Assembly (NCBI RefSeq): GCF_013370205.1
Contig: NZ_JABWGV010000003.1
Span: forward strand, 248,001-312,000
From: Qipengyuania atrilutea
GTDB taxonomy: Bacteria; Pseudomonadota; Alphaproteobacteria; Sphingomonadales; Sphingomonadaceae
DNA length: 64,000 nucleotides
Direction: 5' to 3'
Positions 6,755-17,606 of the stretch are shown piece after piece. Numbering within the stretch: position 1 is the first letter of the stretch; every line of letters begins with the position of its first letter. The notes beneath the pieces were generated by a model, which ran no database searches, was not told the origin of the DNA, and worked only from the letters and a program-made list of their open reading frames with translations. The translations under genes were made by a program, and so were the position numbers.

Positions 6755-7978
6755 TCAACCATTCGCAAACTTTCCCATGATGACCTTTCCTCCTGTCCGG
6801 AGCTCATCGAGGTAGTCGCTCCACCATTGAGCCATGCGCACGCGCTCTTCCCAATGTTTGCCGCGATGGTAGATGCCACGCACAACATTGCTGTCGCCAT
6901 GTGCCAGGGCACGCTCGATCGCATCGGGATTCCAAAGGCCCGACTCGTTCAGGAATGTCGATGCTGTCGCCCGGAGTCCATGCGCGGTGACTTCTTCCTT
7001 CGAATATCCCATGCGACGAAATGCGGCATTGAGCGTGTTTTCACTCATGGGACGCTTGGAGCTGCGCGCAGACGGGAAGACATATCCTTCGCGGCCGAGC
7101 ATCTCGGCCAGGTCTGTGAGATAACCTCTAACTTGCTTGGACAGCGGGACGGCATGCGCTCGGCGCGCTTTCATTTTACCGGCAGGGATCTTCCAGACCC
7201 CATCGACCAGGTCGATCTCATGCCATTCGGCGTGGCGGAGTTCGCCGGGACGTACGAACACATGCGGCGCGATCTGCAAAGCAAACTTGGTCACCATGTA
7301 GCCAGTGAAGTCGTCGATTGCGCGCAGCAGCCCGCCTAGCTCGGTGGGCTCGAGGATTGCTGCATAATGCGTGGCTCTCGGCGTTACGAGAGCGCCCTTC
7401 AGCATACTGGTCGGATCGGATTTGCAGCGGGTGGTAGCGACACCGTAACGAAACACGCGGCCTGCGAACGAGCGGCATTTCTTCGCAGTCTCGTGCTTAC
7501 CAGTGGCTTCCAGTCGTTTCAGAGGAGCCAGGACTTCGAACGGCTCGATCTCGTGGATGGGTCGGTTACCGATGGCAGGCGAAAGCTTGTCGAGGAAATA
7601 ATTGGCCTTGACGATCGTGCCATCGGCGCGGCCATTCTGGACCATCATCTGCTCGATATATTCACGCGCGACTGCCTCGAACGTCTGTGCAGAAAGGAAC
7701 TCGGCGCGGATTTTCCGCTTCCGCTTCTCAAAGGCCGGGTCGCCCCCAGAAGCAACAGCTCGTCGTGCCTCGTAGGCTGCGTCTCGGGCTTGCTTGAGGC
7801 TGATGTCAGGATAGCTGCCGATGCAGAGCTTCTTTTGCGCACCACCGATCCGGTATCGGAATCGCCAAAGCTTGCTGCCGGTCGGCGTGACCTCGACATA
7901 TAGGCCGCGCTCATCGGTTACCTTGTACGGTTTGTCCTTGGGCTTGAGAGCGCGGAGGCGAGTATCTGTCAGCGGCAT
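6755..7978 (-). CDS. P4-type tyrosine recombinase/integrase
   Basis: A 407-residue integrase of the P4/DUF4102 type. The N-terminal arm-binding domain has the family signature LTDTRLRALKPKDKPYKVTD, GLYVEV and LWRFRYRIGG; the SAM-like core-binding domain follows around residues 100-200. The catalytic domain shows the first Arg in RPGELRHAEWHEIDL, the HGLRATAST motif with His and Arg, and the late His in ALAHGDSNVVRGIYHR with the nucleophile Tyr in IYHRG. All key residues are therefore intact. The gene points away from tRNA-Leu, whose 3' end lies 165 bp upstream, the normal arrangement for an element inserted in a tRNA gene. It is the best evidence that the region to the left is an integrated element. 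Confidence 0.92.
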   Translation of the reverse strand: MPLTDTRLRALKPKDKPYKVTDERGLYVEVTPTGSKLWRFRYRIGGAQKKLCIGSYPDISLKQARDAAYEARRAVASGGDPAFEKRKRKIRAEFLSAQTFEAVAREYIEQMMVQNGRADGTIVKANYFLDKLSPAIGNRPIHEIEPFEVLAPLKRLEATGKHETAKKCRSFAGRVFRYGVATTRCKSDPTSMLKGALVTPRATHYAAILEPTELGGLLRAIDDFTGYMVTKFALQIAPHVFVRPGELRHAEWHEIDLVDGVWKIPAGKMKARRAHAVPLSKQVRGYLTDLAEMLGREGYVFPSARSSKRPMSENTLNAAFRRMGYSKEEVTAHGLRATASTFLNESGLWNPDAIERALAHGDSNVVRGIYHRGKHWEERVRMAQWWSDYLDELRTGGKVIMGKFANG

Positions 7979-8060
7979 GTGGGGGCCTTTTCATCTGGGC
8001 CTTTGCGAAACGGCCTCAAAAGGCCCACAAAAGTGTCTGGAACCCCCGAGAACAGGCGGG

Positions 8061-8099
8061 ACGATCCGGAACGATCCAAGGGCCAAATCCCTAGGATTT
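8061..8099. repeat. repeats in the integrase-tRNA attachment region
   Basis: Between integrase and tRNA-Leu there are two ACGATCC copies (8061-8067 and 8071-8077, exactly one helical turn apart) and an inverted repeat AAATCC-CTA-GGATTT (8085-8099). Such repeats are typical arm-type or excisionase sites near an attachment site; this role is inference. Confidence 0.35.
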
Positions 8100-8143
8100 C
8101 TGCGGGTTTTATAGATTATTTGGGAGAACGTGAGAAGAACAAA

Positions 8144-8230
8144 TGGTGCCCAGAAGAGGACTCGAACCTCCACATCCTTGCGAATACTAGCACCTGAAGC
8201 TAGCGCGTCTACCAATTCCGCCATCTGGGC
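8144..8230 (-). tRNA. tRNA-Leu (CAG)
   Basis: An 87-base class II tRNA on the minus strand. The acceptor stem GCCCAGA pairs with TCTGGGC, followed by discriminator A and an encoded CCA. The anticodon stem CTAGC/GCTAG encloses the loop TTCAGGT, giving anticodon CAG. A long variable arm (TATTCGCAAGGATG) and the TPsiC loop GTTCGAGTC are present, as expected for Leu. The 3' end faces the integrase, so this gene is the likely attachment site of the element on its left. A second copy of the tRNA 3' end was not found between 1 and 8143. Confidence 0.95.
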
Positions 8231-8417
8231 ACACCGTGCGAACGGTGCGCTTCGGCGGCCCGTTCGTGGTCAGGAGCGCGGCGTTAAGCGTCTTGCCGCG
8301 ATTCTGTCAATGGCGGCTTTGACGATCCGGCCGAAAAGCTGCGTGCCGCACGCTTGCGGCAAGGGCCGTCATGCGGCATTGGACCATGTATCACAAAGCT
8401 GAAGGATATAGGCCGAT

Positions 8418-9368
8418 ATGGCGCAAGGCGGTAAACTGCAGGACAAGCTGATCGTCCTGTTCGGGGGGAGCGGGTTTCTCGGCAATTACGTCGCGCAGTC
8501 GCTGATCGACCGTGGGGCGCGCCTCCGGATCGCGAGCCGTCATCCCGAGGACGCTTTCTCGCTCAAGCCGCTCGCCAATCTGGGGCAATTGCAGTTCGCG
8601 CGCTGCGATCTGCTGAACGAGCAGAGCGTCGAGCGCTGCCTCGCCGGGGCGCACGGCGTTGTGAACATGGTCGGCGCATTCGGCGGCAGCATGGAACTGC
8701 TGATGGGCGATGCCGCGGGCCGGCTCGCCGCGAAGGCAAAAGAGGCCGGCGCGCGAAGCTTCGTCCAGATCAGCGCGCTTGCCGCCGATCCGAATGGCGA
8801 GGCTGAATACGCACGGGCTAAGGCCAAGGGCGAACGCCTCATACGCGATGCCTTTCCCGAGGCCACGATCCTGCGCCCGCCGGTGCTGTTCGGCAAGGAC
8901 GACGAGTTCGTGAACATGTTTGCGGGTCTGATCTCGACCTTCCCGGTCCTTCCCGTGTTCGCGCCCGACGCGAAGCTGCAACTCCTCTACGTCGACGATG
9001 CAGCGGAGGCGGTGACGGTGGCGCTCGCCGATGCGGAGGTGCATGGCGGCAACACTTACGAGATAGCGGGACCGAAAGCGGTTACGATGATGGAACTCAA
9101 CCGCATGATCGCCGCAGCACAGCGCCGCGACCGGCATTTCATTCCGCTGCCAGATTCAGTCTCGAAACTGTTTGCGATGATGCCCGGTACGCCGATGAGC
9201 ACCGACCAGTGGTTGATGCTGAAGGACGGCGACGTGCCGTCGGGCGCGCATCCGGGTATCGAGAAGCTCGGTATCGAGCCGCGGCCGCTCGACCTGTTTC
9301 TGGACAAGTGGATGGTCCGGTACCGCAAGCACGGCCGGTTCAGCGAGAAGGGCGATTACGCGCTTTGA
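8418..9368 (+). CDS. NDUFA9-like complex I associated / NAD(P)-binding epimerase family protein
   Basis: A 316-residue atypical short-chain reductase of the NDUFA9 subfamily, related to the accessory subunit of NADH dehydrogenase. The N-terminal Rossmann motif is LIVLFGGSGFLGNYVAQSL; further family segments are VVNMVGAF, QISALAADPNGEAEYARAKAKGE with the Tyr-x3-Lys pair, and ILRPPVLFGKDDEFVNMF. The start follows an AAGGAT site. Proteins of this type in alphaproteobacteria may act in complex I assembly or in quinone or lipid metabolism; the exact substrate is not known. It lies beyond the tRNA, in core sequence, and its 3' end overlaps the convergent nfeD-like gene by 13 bases. Confidence 0.85.
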   Translation: MAQGGKLQDKLIVLFGGSGFLGNYVAQSLIDRGARLRIASRHPEDAFSLKPLANLGQLQFARCDLLNEQSVERCLAGAHGVVNMVGAFGGSMELLMGDAAGRLAAKAKEAGARSFVQISALAADPNGEAEYARAKAKGERLIRDAFPEATILRPPVLFGKDDEFVNMFAGLISTFPVLPVFAPDAKLQLLYVDDAAEAVTVALADAEVHGGNTYEIAGPKAVTMMELNRMIAAAQRRDRHFIPLPDSVSKLFAMMPGTPMSTDQWLMLKDGDVPSGAHPGIEKLGIEPRPLDLFLDKWMVRYRKHGRFSEKGDYAL

Positions 9369-9868
9369 TCGTCTTGGCGCGTCTCTGACTCGATCACGGT
9401 CGAGGAGGTCTCGTTCTTTAGCAGATTGAGCGGCTCGACGCGCAGTATGGTGCCTTCGACCGCGGTAATGCGTACACGCTGGCCTACGTCCATGTCCGGT
9501 CCGCGCGCGGTCCAGTCGCTGTCACCTTGATGTACCCGGCCTTCGCCATGCGTAATGGGCGCGGTCACCACGGCCGTCTGCCCGATGAGCCTGCCACCGC
9601 GGTTGTTGAGCAGCGGGTCGGAACTAATGATCGGCGAATCCCTCAGGAAGCGCTTCACGCTGAACACGATGATGAGCGACAGAAATGCGAAGTCGATGAC
9701 CTGCATTGTCAGGCTCAGTTCGAGCATATAGGTCAGCAGGCCGGTGGCGATCGCAGCCAGCGCAAGCCACAGCAGATACACGCCGGGGATCAGCATTTCG
9801 GCCGTGGCGAGGATAAGCCCGAGCGCGACCCATAGCCAGTGCGCGTCGATACCGCCGAACTCGTCCAT
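9356..9868 (-). CDS. NfeD-like membrane protein
   Basis: A 170-residue NfeD short-form protein. The N-terminal half has three or four hydrophobic helices (HWLWVALGLILATAEMLIPG, VYLLWLALAAIATGLL, MQVIDFAFLSLIIVFSV). The C-terminal OB-fold NfeD domain begins at GGRLIGQTAVVTAP and continues with GDSDWTARGPDMDVGQRVRITAVEGTILRVEPL. It lies 14 bp downstream of the SPFH gene on the same strand; NfeD-SPFH pairs are a very common operon and the proteins are thought to interact in membrane microdomains. The last 13 bases overlap the convergent NDUFA9-like gene. Confidence 0.92.
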   Translation of the reverse strand: MDEFGGIDAHWLWVALGLILATAEMLIPGVYLLWLALAAIATGLLTYMLELSLTMQVIDFAFLSLIIVFSVKRFLRDSPIISSDPLLNNRGGRLIGQTAVVTAPITHGEGRVHQGDSDWTARGPDMDVGQRVRITAVEGTILRVEPLNLLKNETSSTVIESETRQDDQSA

Positions 9869-9882
9869 TCAGCCGCGCTCCG

Positions 9883-10875
9883 TCACGAACTGCGCGTTCG
9901 CGGAACGCTGGCCCGCTGGCGGCTCTCGTCGATGGAGGTACCGCTGTCTTCGCTCTTGACAACGCCGGCATCGGAGAAGGAGCCGCGAACAAGTTCTCCG
10001 ATCCCGCCCAGCGAGCCGATCAGCTGCGTCGCCTCGACGGGGAACAGGATGGTTTTCGCATTCGGACTGTCGGCGAACTTGCCGACGGCCTTCGTATATT
10101 CCTGAGCGATGAAGTAGTTGATCGCTTGGTTGCCCGAAGAAGCGATGGCGTCGGACACGAGCTGCGTCGCTTTCGCTTCGGCTTCCGCCTCTCGTTCGCG
10201 CGCTTCGGAATTGCGGAAAGCCGATTCCTTCTGGCCTTCCGCTTTGAGGATCGAAGACTGCTTTTCGCCCTCGGCGCGCAGGATACGGCTCTGGCGGTCG
10301 CCTTCCGCTTCGAGGATTTCGGCACGCTTCAGACGTTCGGCCTTCATCTGACGCGCCATCGCTTCCGAGATGTCGATCGGCGGGCGGATGTCCTTGATCT
10401 CGACACGGGTGATCTTGATGCCCCATGGCGATGTCGCGTGATCGACGACGGACAGCAGGCGCGCGTTTATCTCGTCGCGCTTGGACAGGGTCTCGTCGAG
10501 ATCCATGGAGCCCATGACGGTGCGAAGGTTGGTCGTCGTCAGCGCCATGATCGCGTTCTGCAGCCCGGACACCTCATAAGCTGCTTTACCGGCTTCCAGC
10601 ACCTGGAAAAACACGACGGCATCGACCCCGACCATCGCATTGTCGGCCGTGATGATCTCCTGGCCCGGAATGTCGAGCACCTGTTCCATCATGTTGATCT
10701 TATGACCGACGCGGTCGATGAACGGGATGATGAGGTGGAAGCCCGGCTCTGCGGCAAGCGTGAACTTGCCGAGCCGCTCGATGGTATAGACGTAGCCTTG
10801 CCGGACGACGCGCACCGCCATCAGCAGGAATATGAGTAGCAGGAATACCAGCAGCCCTAGAACGACATAACCCAT
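9883..10875 (-). CDS. SPFH/Band 7 (paraslipin, QmcA-like) protein
   Basis: A 330-residue stomatin/prohibitin family protein. It has one N-terminal membrane helix ([20 protein letters not shown]), then the SPFH domain starting with [12 protein letters not shown] and the signature segments [26 protein letters not shown] and [29 protein letters not shown] long charged coiled coil of Glu/Ala/Lys follows (about residues 170-240). Paraslipins form ring-like assemblies at the membrane, affecting protease access and membrane order. It forms an operon with the NfeD-like gene. Confidence 0.92.
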   Translation of the reverse strand: MGYVVLGLLVFLLLIFLLMAVRVVRQGYVYTIERLGKFTLAAEPGFHLIIPFIDRVGHKINMMEQVLDIPGQEIITADNAMVGVDAVVFFQVLEAGKAAYEVSGLQNAIMALTTTNLRTVMGSMDLDETLSKRDEINARLLSVVDHATSPWGIKITRVEIKDIRPPIDISEAMARQMKAERLKRAEILEAEGDRQSRILRAEGEKQSSILKAEGQKESAFRNSEAREREAEAEAKATQLVSDAIASSGNQAINYFIAQEYTKAVGKFADSPNAKTILFPVEATQLIGSLGGIGELVRGSFSDAGVVKSEDSGTSIDESRQRASVPRTRSS

Positions 10876-10943
10876 CGCATCACCCCATCATTGTCCCTGT
10901 CAGCGAAGCTACCGGTGCAGGCGCCCCCACGCAAGGCCGCGCT

Positions 10944-11825
10944 TCACAGCGTATCGTAAAGGCGCATCTTCGCCGCATAGGCGCGTTCTGCCGCGGCACG
11001 GTCGTAAGCGGGCGCGTCCGGCACGGTCCAACCGTGATCGGCAGCGTACACATCGACGACGGCATCGCGCGATGCCGCTTCGGCCGCTTCGCGCAGCGCG
11101 GTCTTCGCTCCCGGCTGCTCGGCATCGTCATCCTGCGCGATGGCAAAAAGGAAGCTCGCGTCAGTCTGCGGGATAAGCTTATGCGGGCTGTCCGCATCAT
11201 CGCGCACCAGCCCGCCGCCGTGGAAGCTGGCGGCCGCCTTGACGCGCGAGGGAACGGCCGCGGCGGAATAGACCGTAAAAGGACCGCCCATGCAGTAACC
11301 CTCGGCGCCGATGCCCGCGTCCGTATCGACGAGCTCCTGCGCGTCGAGCCAGTTCACGATGCTGGTCGTATCGCGCATGATGGCCTGCGAGGACAGCTTG
11401 TCGCGCCACGGCTTCACCTTCTGAAAGCCGTTGCCTGCGGCGAATTCGGCAAAGTCGGCGAATTGCTCGCCGGTCACGTCGCGGTAGTAGGGATTGACGA
11501 GCAGGACCGCGAAACCTTCCGCTGCCGTCCGGCGGGCCATCATGCGCTTCGCCTCGCGAACTCCGGCGATGTCCGGCCACATGATCACCGCCGGACTGGG
11601 TCCGGAAGCCGGACGCACGAAGAATGCATCCATCGTTCCGTCCGCGGTGCGGAAGCTGACGTTGTCCTCGACTAGTCCGCTGGAGCCAGACGACATTGCC
11701 GCGTCCGTATCGTCCATGCCGCCGTTCGCCGTACACGCTGCGAGTGCGCCGGTCGCGCCGAGAACGCCGAACTGGCGCCGGTTCAGATTTTTCGCCCATC
11801 GCGCCATTTGATCTTGATCGCACAT
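10944..11825 (-). CDS. dienelactone hydrolase family lipoprotein with Tat-like signal
   Basis: A 293-residue dienelactone-hydrolase-like protein. The N-terminus has a twin-arginine motif (NLNRRQFGVLGATGALAAC) ending in a lipobox Cys, so a Tat-exported lipoprotein is likely. The catalytic part shows AVIMWPDIAGVREAKR, the Cys nucleophile elbow GYCMGG near residue 185, an Asp in the AQDDD segment and the His in DHGWTVPD, i.e. the Cys-Asp-His triad of the family. An AAGGGA site precedes the ATG at 11825; Met 7 is an alternative start. The substrate is unknown; despite the family name no aromatic catabolic genes are nearby. Confidence 0.88.
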   Translation of the reverse strand: MCDQDQMARWAKNLNRRQFGVLGATGALAACTANGGMDDTDAAMSSGSSGLVEDNVSFRTADGTMDAFFVRPASGPSPAVIMWPDIAGVREAKRMMARRTAAEGFAVLLVNPYYRDVTGEQFADFAEFAAGNGFQKVKPWRDKLSSQAIMRDTTSIVNWLDAQELVDTDAGIGAEGYCMGGPFTVYSAAAVPSRVKAAASFHGGGLVRDDADSPHKLIPQTDASFLFAIAQDDDAEQPGAKTALREAAEAASRDAVVDVYAADHGWTVPDAPAYDRAAAERAYAAKMRLYDTL

Positions 11826-12002
11826 CGCTTCGTCGTCCCTTCGTCAGCTCACCCGTCCGCGTGCAGACGTATGCGTTCGGACCCTGTTGGACAAGCGAAG
11901 AGACGCGCCGCCCATTGCAGTAAGGGCTTGCGCCGTGCCGCGGCAGTGGCCACGTGACGACACAAAGGACAGCGCTTTCGAAACAAACATGGGAGACTTC
12001 TG

Positions 12003-13430
12003 ATGACCACCACCTATCGCAATCTGATCGGCGGCGAGATGGTTGAAACCTCCGCGACGATGGAAGTCGTCAATCCGGCCAACGAGGAAGTGATCGGGAT
12101 CGTCCCGGCCTGCGGCAAGGACGAACTCGACCGTGCCGTTGCCGCCGCGCGCGATGCGTTCAGCACGTGGAAGAAGACGCCGATCGACGAACGGCGCAAG
12201 GTCATCCAGCAGATCTCCGCCGCGATCAAGGACAATGCGGACGAGCTCTACCGCCTGTTGACGAGCGAGCAGGGCAAGCCGCACAGTCAGGCCAAGGGCG
12301 AAATCTACGGCGCTGCGGGCATGGTCGCGGCACAGTCGACGCTGAAGCTCGACGATGTCATCAACGAAGACAGCGACACCCGGCTCTCGCGCACGCGCCG
12401 CGTTCCGGTGGGCGTGGTCGGCGGCATCGTGCCGTGGAACTTCCCGGTCATGATGGCGATGCAGAAAATCGCGCCCGCCATCCTTTCGGGCTGCACGATC
12501 GTGATGAAGCCGTCGCCCTTCACGCCCCTCACGACGCTGCGCATTGCCGAGCTCATCAAGGACGTGGTGCCCGCCGGCGTCGTCAACATCATTACCGGCG
12601 AAGACACGCTCGGCCCGCTCATCACCGAGCATCCCGACATCGACAAGATCACCTTCACCGGCTCGACCGCGACGGGCAAGAAGATCATGGAAGGCGCGAG
12701 CGCGGACCTGAAGCGCATCACCCTCGAACTCGGCGGCAACGATGCCTCCATCGTGCTGCCCGATGCCGACGTCGAAAAGGTTGCGGAGCAGCTCTTCTGG
12801 TCGAGCTTCTCCAATGCCGGCCAAGTCTGCATCGCGGCCAAGCGCGTCTATATCCACGAGGATATCTACGACGACTTGAGCCGGGCGATCGCGGACTATG
12901 CGAAGAACATCGTCGTCGGCGACGGTTCGCAGCAGGGCACCGGCGTCGGCCCGATCCAGAACAAGAAGCAGTACGAGCGCGTGCTCGAACTGATCCAGGA
13001 TGCGAAGGACAACGGCTACAAGTTCCTCGTCGGCGGGGAGCACAGCGACCCGTCGGGCACGGGCTACTACGTGCCGATCACTATTCTCGACAATCCGCCC
13101 GAAGATGCGCGGATCGTCGCCGAAGAGCAGTTCGGTCCGGTGATGCCGCTGATGAAGTTCTCGAGCGAGGACGAGGCGGTCGAGCGGGCCAACAATTCCG
13201 AATACGGTCTCGCCGGTGCGGTATGGACCAAGGACACGGACCGCGGCGTAGCGCTCGCAGAACGGCTCGAAACCGGGACGGTGTGGATCAACGAATATAT
13301 GCACCTTTCGCCCTTCGCGCCCTTCGGGGGGCACAAGCAGTCGGGTTTCGGCGCGGAATACGGCGAGGAAGGTCTGAAGGAATTCACCTACCCGCAGGTC
13401 ATCACCGTCAAGCGGGACGCGAAGGTCTGA
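12003..13430 (+). CDS. NAD(P)-dependent aldehyde dehydrogenase
   Basis: A 475-residue aldehyde dehydrogenase oxidising an aldehyde to a carboxylate with NAD(P). Visible are the oxyanion Asn in VPWNFPVMM, the cofactor Lys in VMKPSPFTP, GSTATGKKI, the general base Glu in TLELGGND and the catalytic Cys in NAGQVCIAAKR, followed by EEQFGPVMPL and FGGHKQSGFGAEYGEEGL near the end. The start follows GGGAGA. Sequence style fits the succinate-semialdehyde/betaine-type class, but the substrate cannot be decided. It stands alone, ending against the convergent nitronate monooxygenase gene with no space between the stop codons. Confidence 0.92.
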   Translation: MTTTYRNLIGGEMVETSATMEVVNPANEEVIGIVPACGKDELDRAVAAARDAFSTWKKTPIDERRKVIQQISAAIKDNADELYRLLTSEQGKPHSQAKGEIYGAAGMVAAQSTLKLDDVINEDSDTRLSRTRRVPVGVVGGIVPWNFPVMMAMQKIAPAILSGCTIVMKPSPFTPLTTLRIAELIKDVVPAGVVNIITGEDTLGPLITEHPDIDKITFTGSTATGKKIMEGASADLKRITLELGGNDASIVLPDADVEKVAEQLFWSSFSNAGQVCIAAKRVYIHEDIYDDLSRAIADYAKNIVVGDGSQQGTGVGPIQNKKQYERVLELIQDAKDNGYKFLVGGEHSDPSGTGYYVPITILDNPPEDARIVAEEQFGPVMPLMKFSSEDEAVERANNSEYGLAGAVWTKDTDRGVALAERLETGTVWINEYMHLSPFAPFGGHKQSGFGAEYGEEGLKEFTYPQVITVKRDAKV

Positions 13431-14441
13431 TCAGCGGCGGGTCAGCGCCGCCTCGCTCTCTTCCATCAGTGAACTGACGATGGCGGCGGCTGGCTCCTCT
13501 TCCTTGACCATTCCGACGCTCTGACCGGCCATCAGCGATCCGTTCTCGATGTCGCCGTCGATCACCGCGCGGCGCAGCGCGCCCGCCCAGTAGTGCTCGA
13601 TCTGCAGCTGCGCTTCGGCCATCTCGAGGCCTTCGGTATCGAGCAGGCCCGCGACTTCGCGCTGCTTCGAGGTAAACGCCTCGGTGCCCTTGTTCTTGAG
13701 CGCGCGCACCGGAATGACCGGCAGGCGCGGATCTACCTGCACCGAGGCGACGGCGTCGCGCGCACTGGCGCGGAAGAAGGCCTTTTTGAAATTCGGGTGC
13801 GCGATGCTTTCCGCCGCGCAGGCGAAGCGCGTGCCGAGCTGTACACCGACTGCGCCCATCTCAAGGTAGCCCGCGATCGCCTCGCCCCGGCCGATCCCGC
13901 CAGCGACGAAGACGAGGTGGTCTTCGGATAGCGAAGGCAGAAATTCCTGCGCCAGCACGCTGGTCGAGACGGGACCGATGTGCCCGCCCGCTTCCATGCC
14001 CTCGATGACGAGTGCATCCCCGCCGGAGCGGAGCAGCTTCTTGGCCAGGGCGAGGGTGGGGGCGAAGACGATGACTTTTGCACCGAAGGCCTTGATCGCC
14101 TCGACGCTTCCCTTGGGCGGAATGCCGCCTGCCAGTACCACGTGCCCGACCCCGTGCTTTGCGCACACGCCGATGAGATCCATCAGATCAGGGTGCATCG
14201 TGATAAGGTTCACGCCGAAGGGTTTGTCCGTCAGCTTGCGCGTCTCTGCGATCTCCGTATCGAGAAGATCGGGGGTCATCGCGCCGCACGCGATCACCCC
14301 GAAGCCGCCTGCGTTGCTGATCGCGGAGACGAGATTACGCTCCGACACCCAGCTCATCGCACCGCACAGGATCGCGTATTTGCTGCCGAGAAAGTCCGTG
14401 CCGCGTTTCATCAGCGCGGCGGTTTTGGTGAATTCGCTCAT
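13431..14441 (-). CDS. nitronate monooxygenase family (2-nitropropane dioxygenase-like) flavoprotein
   Basis: A 336-residue FMN TIM-barrel protein of the nitronate monooxygenase family. It begins MSEFTKTAALMKRGTDFLG (ATG at 14441; longer upstream frames lack coding character). Signature parts are YAILCGAMSWVSERNLVSA, SNAGGFGVIACGAM, KPFGVNLITMHP, GMEAGGHIGP with the conserved His of the family, VFVAGGIGRGEAIAGYLEMGAVGVQLGTRF for phosphate binding. Many such proteins are detoxifying or enoyl-reductase-like, so the substrate remains open. It is a single gene convergent with the aldehyde dehydrogenase. Confidence 0.88.
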   Translation of the reverse strand: MSEFTKTAALMKRGTDFLGSKYAILCGAMSWVSERNLVSAISNAGGFGVIACGAMTPDLLDTEIAETRKLTDKPFGVNLITMHPDLMDLIGVCAKHGVGHVVLAGGIPPKGSVEAIKAFGAKVIVFAPTLALAKKLLRSGGDALVIEGMEAGGHIGPVSTSVLAQEFLPSLSEDHLVFVAGGIGRGEAIAGYLEMGAVGVQLGTRFACAAESIAHPNFKKAFFRASARDAVASVQVDPRLPVIPVRALKNKGTEAFTSKQREVAGLLDTEGLEMAEAQLQIEHYWAGALRRAVIDGDIENGSLMAGQSVGMVKEEEPAAAIVSSLMEESEAALTRR

Positions 14442-14686
14442 GGGCGGGCGCTTACGGCGCACACCGCCTTCCGGCAAGAGCGCTTCGCGCGCCTTCGCGC
14501 AAACCCACCGGAACCCCAAGGCGGACGAGGGCTTTAGGAGTATGAGGGTGCACTATGAAAAATCCGCGAACCGACGCTGCGAGACTAATCGGCTCATCCG
14601 ATAAGGCTGACTGGTTTTGTCCGCTTGGCTCGATTGCAGGGGCAGCATAGAGTACCTCTCGTAGATAAGTAATTCCGAGGAGACAG

Positions 14687-16906
<2,220 letters not shown>

Positions 16907-16955
16907 TCGGTAACAAACACCCTAGAGGCGCATTCAAGTGCCTCCGGGTCGCGGG

Positions 16956-16987
16956 AACCCCCCGGCAGCGATGCCGGGGGGTTTTTC
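16956..16987 (+). terminator. rho-independent terminator after katG
   Basis: A 12-bp perfect stem AACCCCCCGGCA / TGCCGGGGGGTT with loop GCGA, directly followed by a T run, 50 bp after the katG stop. Confidence 0.9.
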
Positions 16988-17008
16988 GTTATCAACGAAT
17001 GCTTTGTG

Positions 17009-17470
17009 TTAGCCGCGCTCCTGGTTCGCGTCGTCGAACATTTCTTCGGTGAAGTCTTCAGGCGCCGGTGCGTGGTCGCTGACGGCGCCGGCGTCGATCT
17101 CCGCCTGCGTGAGGAAGCGCACAGCGATGCCGAGCGCGTTGGTCTTGCCCCAGCTGAATGCCGTCATGTGGCTGTCGCCGTAGGTCGCGTTGATGACCGC
17201 ATCGGCGTCCATCTTCTCGCCGCGTTCCCACAGTTCCTTGTAGATCTTCTCCTGCGAGGGCTCCTTGCTGAAGATCGTGGCCTTGCGCACGCCGGCCTTC
17301 ACCGGGCCGAGGACGACATAGGGCCGGTCGGTCAGATCGTAGGGAAATACGGGCACGCCGACTTCTTCGTTGACGATGACGTGTTCGTCTTTCTTGCCGG
17401 CAAGCGCGGCAGTAGTCGGCAGAACCATCGAAGCCGCTGCAAGTGCTGCGGCGTATTTAGCAAAAGTCAT
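17009..17470 (-). CDS. secreted protein of unknown function, YbjQ-like character
   Basis: A 153-residue protein with a clear signal peptide (KYAAALAAASMVLPTTAALAG). The mature part has VVLGPVKAGVRKATIFSKEP, a helix KIYKELWERGEKMDADAVINATYGDSH and SWGKTNALGIAVRFL. The strand-helix-strand pattern with ADAVI resembles heavy-metal-binding YbjQ-like domains, but this is a weak likeness only. The tail is acidic. It is convergent with katG and stands alone; no partner is evident. Confidence 0.75.
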   Translation of the reverse strand: MTFAKYAAALAAASMVLPTTAALAGKKDEHVIVNEEVGVPVFPYDLTDRPYVVLGPVKAGVRKATIFSKEPSQEKIYKELWERGEKMDADAVINATYGDSHMTAFSWGKTNALGIAVRFLTQAEIDAGAVSDHAPAPEDFTEEMFDDANQERG

Positions 17471-17606
17471 ACTGTAATCCCCCGTCGTGTTAGGTGACTT
17501 GCAATTGCACTCGGCCCTGTAAAAAGTTGATTAACCCCCTTCAATTATTGGCTTTCTGCAGGAATCGCGTCTCGCTATATTGCGCGGGACAAGGGGGAAA
17601 CGGAAT

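Noticed and set aside
1-8143. Second attachment site copy (tRNA 3' end) on the left of the integrase
   Set aside because: Scanning by eye for the GTGCCCAG/CTCGAACC part of the tRNA end found no repeat; the copy is outside the window or lost.
11844-13334. Open frame of about 500 codons opposite the aldehyde dehydrogenase gene
   Set aside because: It is the antisense shadow of a complete, well-conserved gene in GC-rich DNA; the translation is His/Arg/Asp-rich without any domain.
14442-14686. Possible OxyR site or EcfG promoter (GGAAC at about 14510) before katG
   Set aside because: No OxyR half-site spacing was found, and GGAAC is not followed by CGTT at 16-17 bases.
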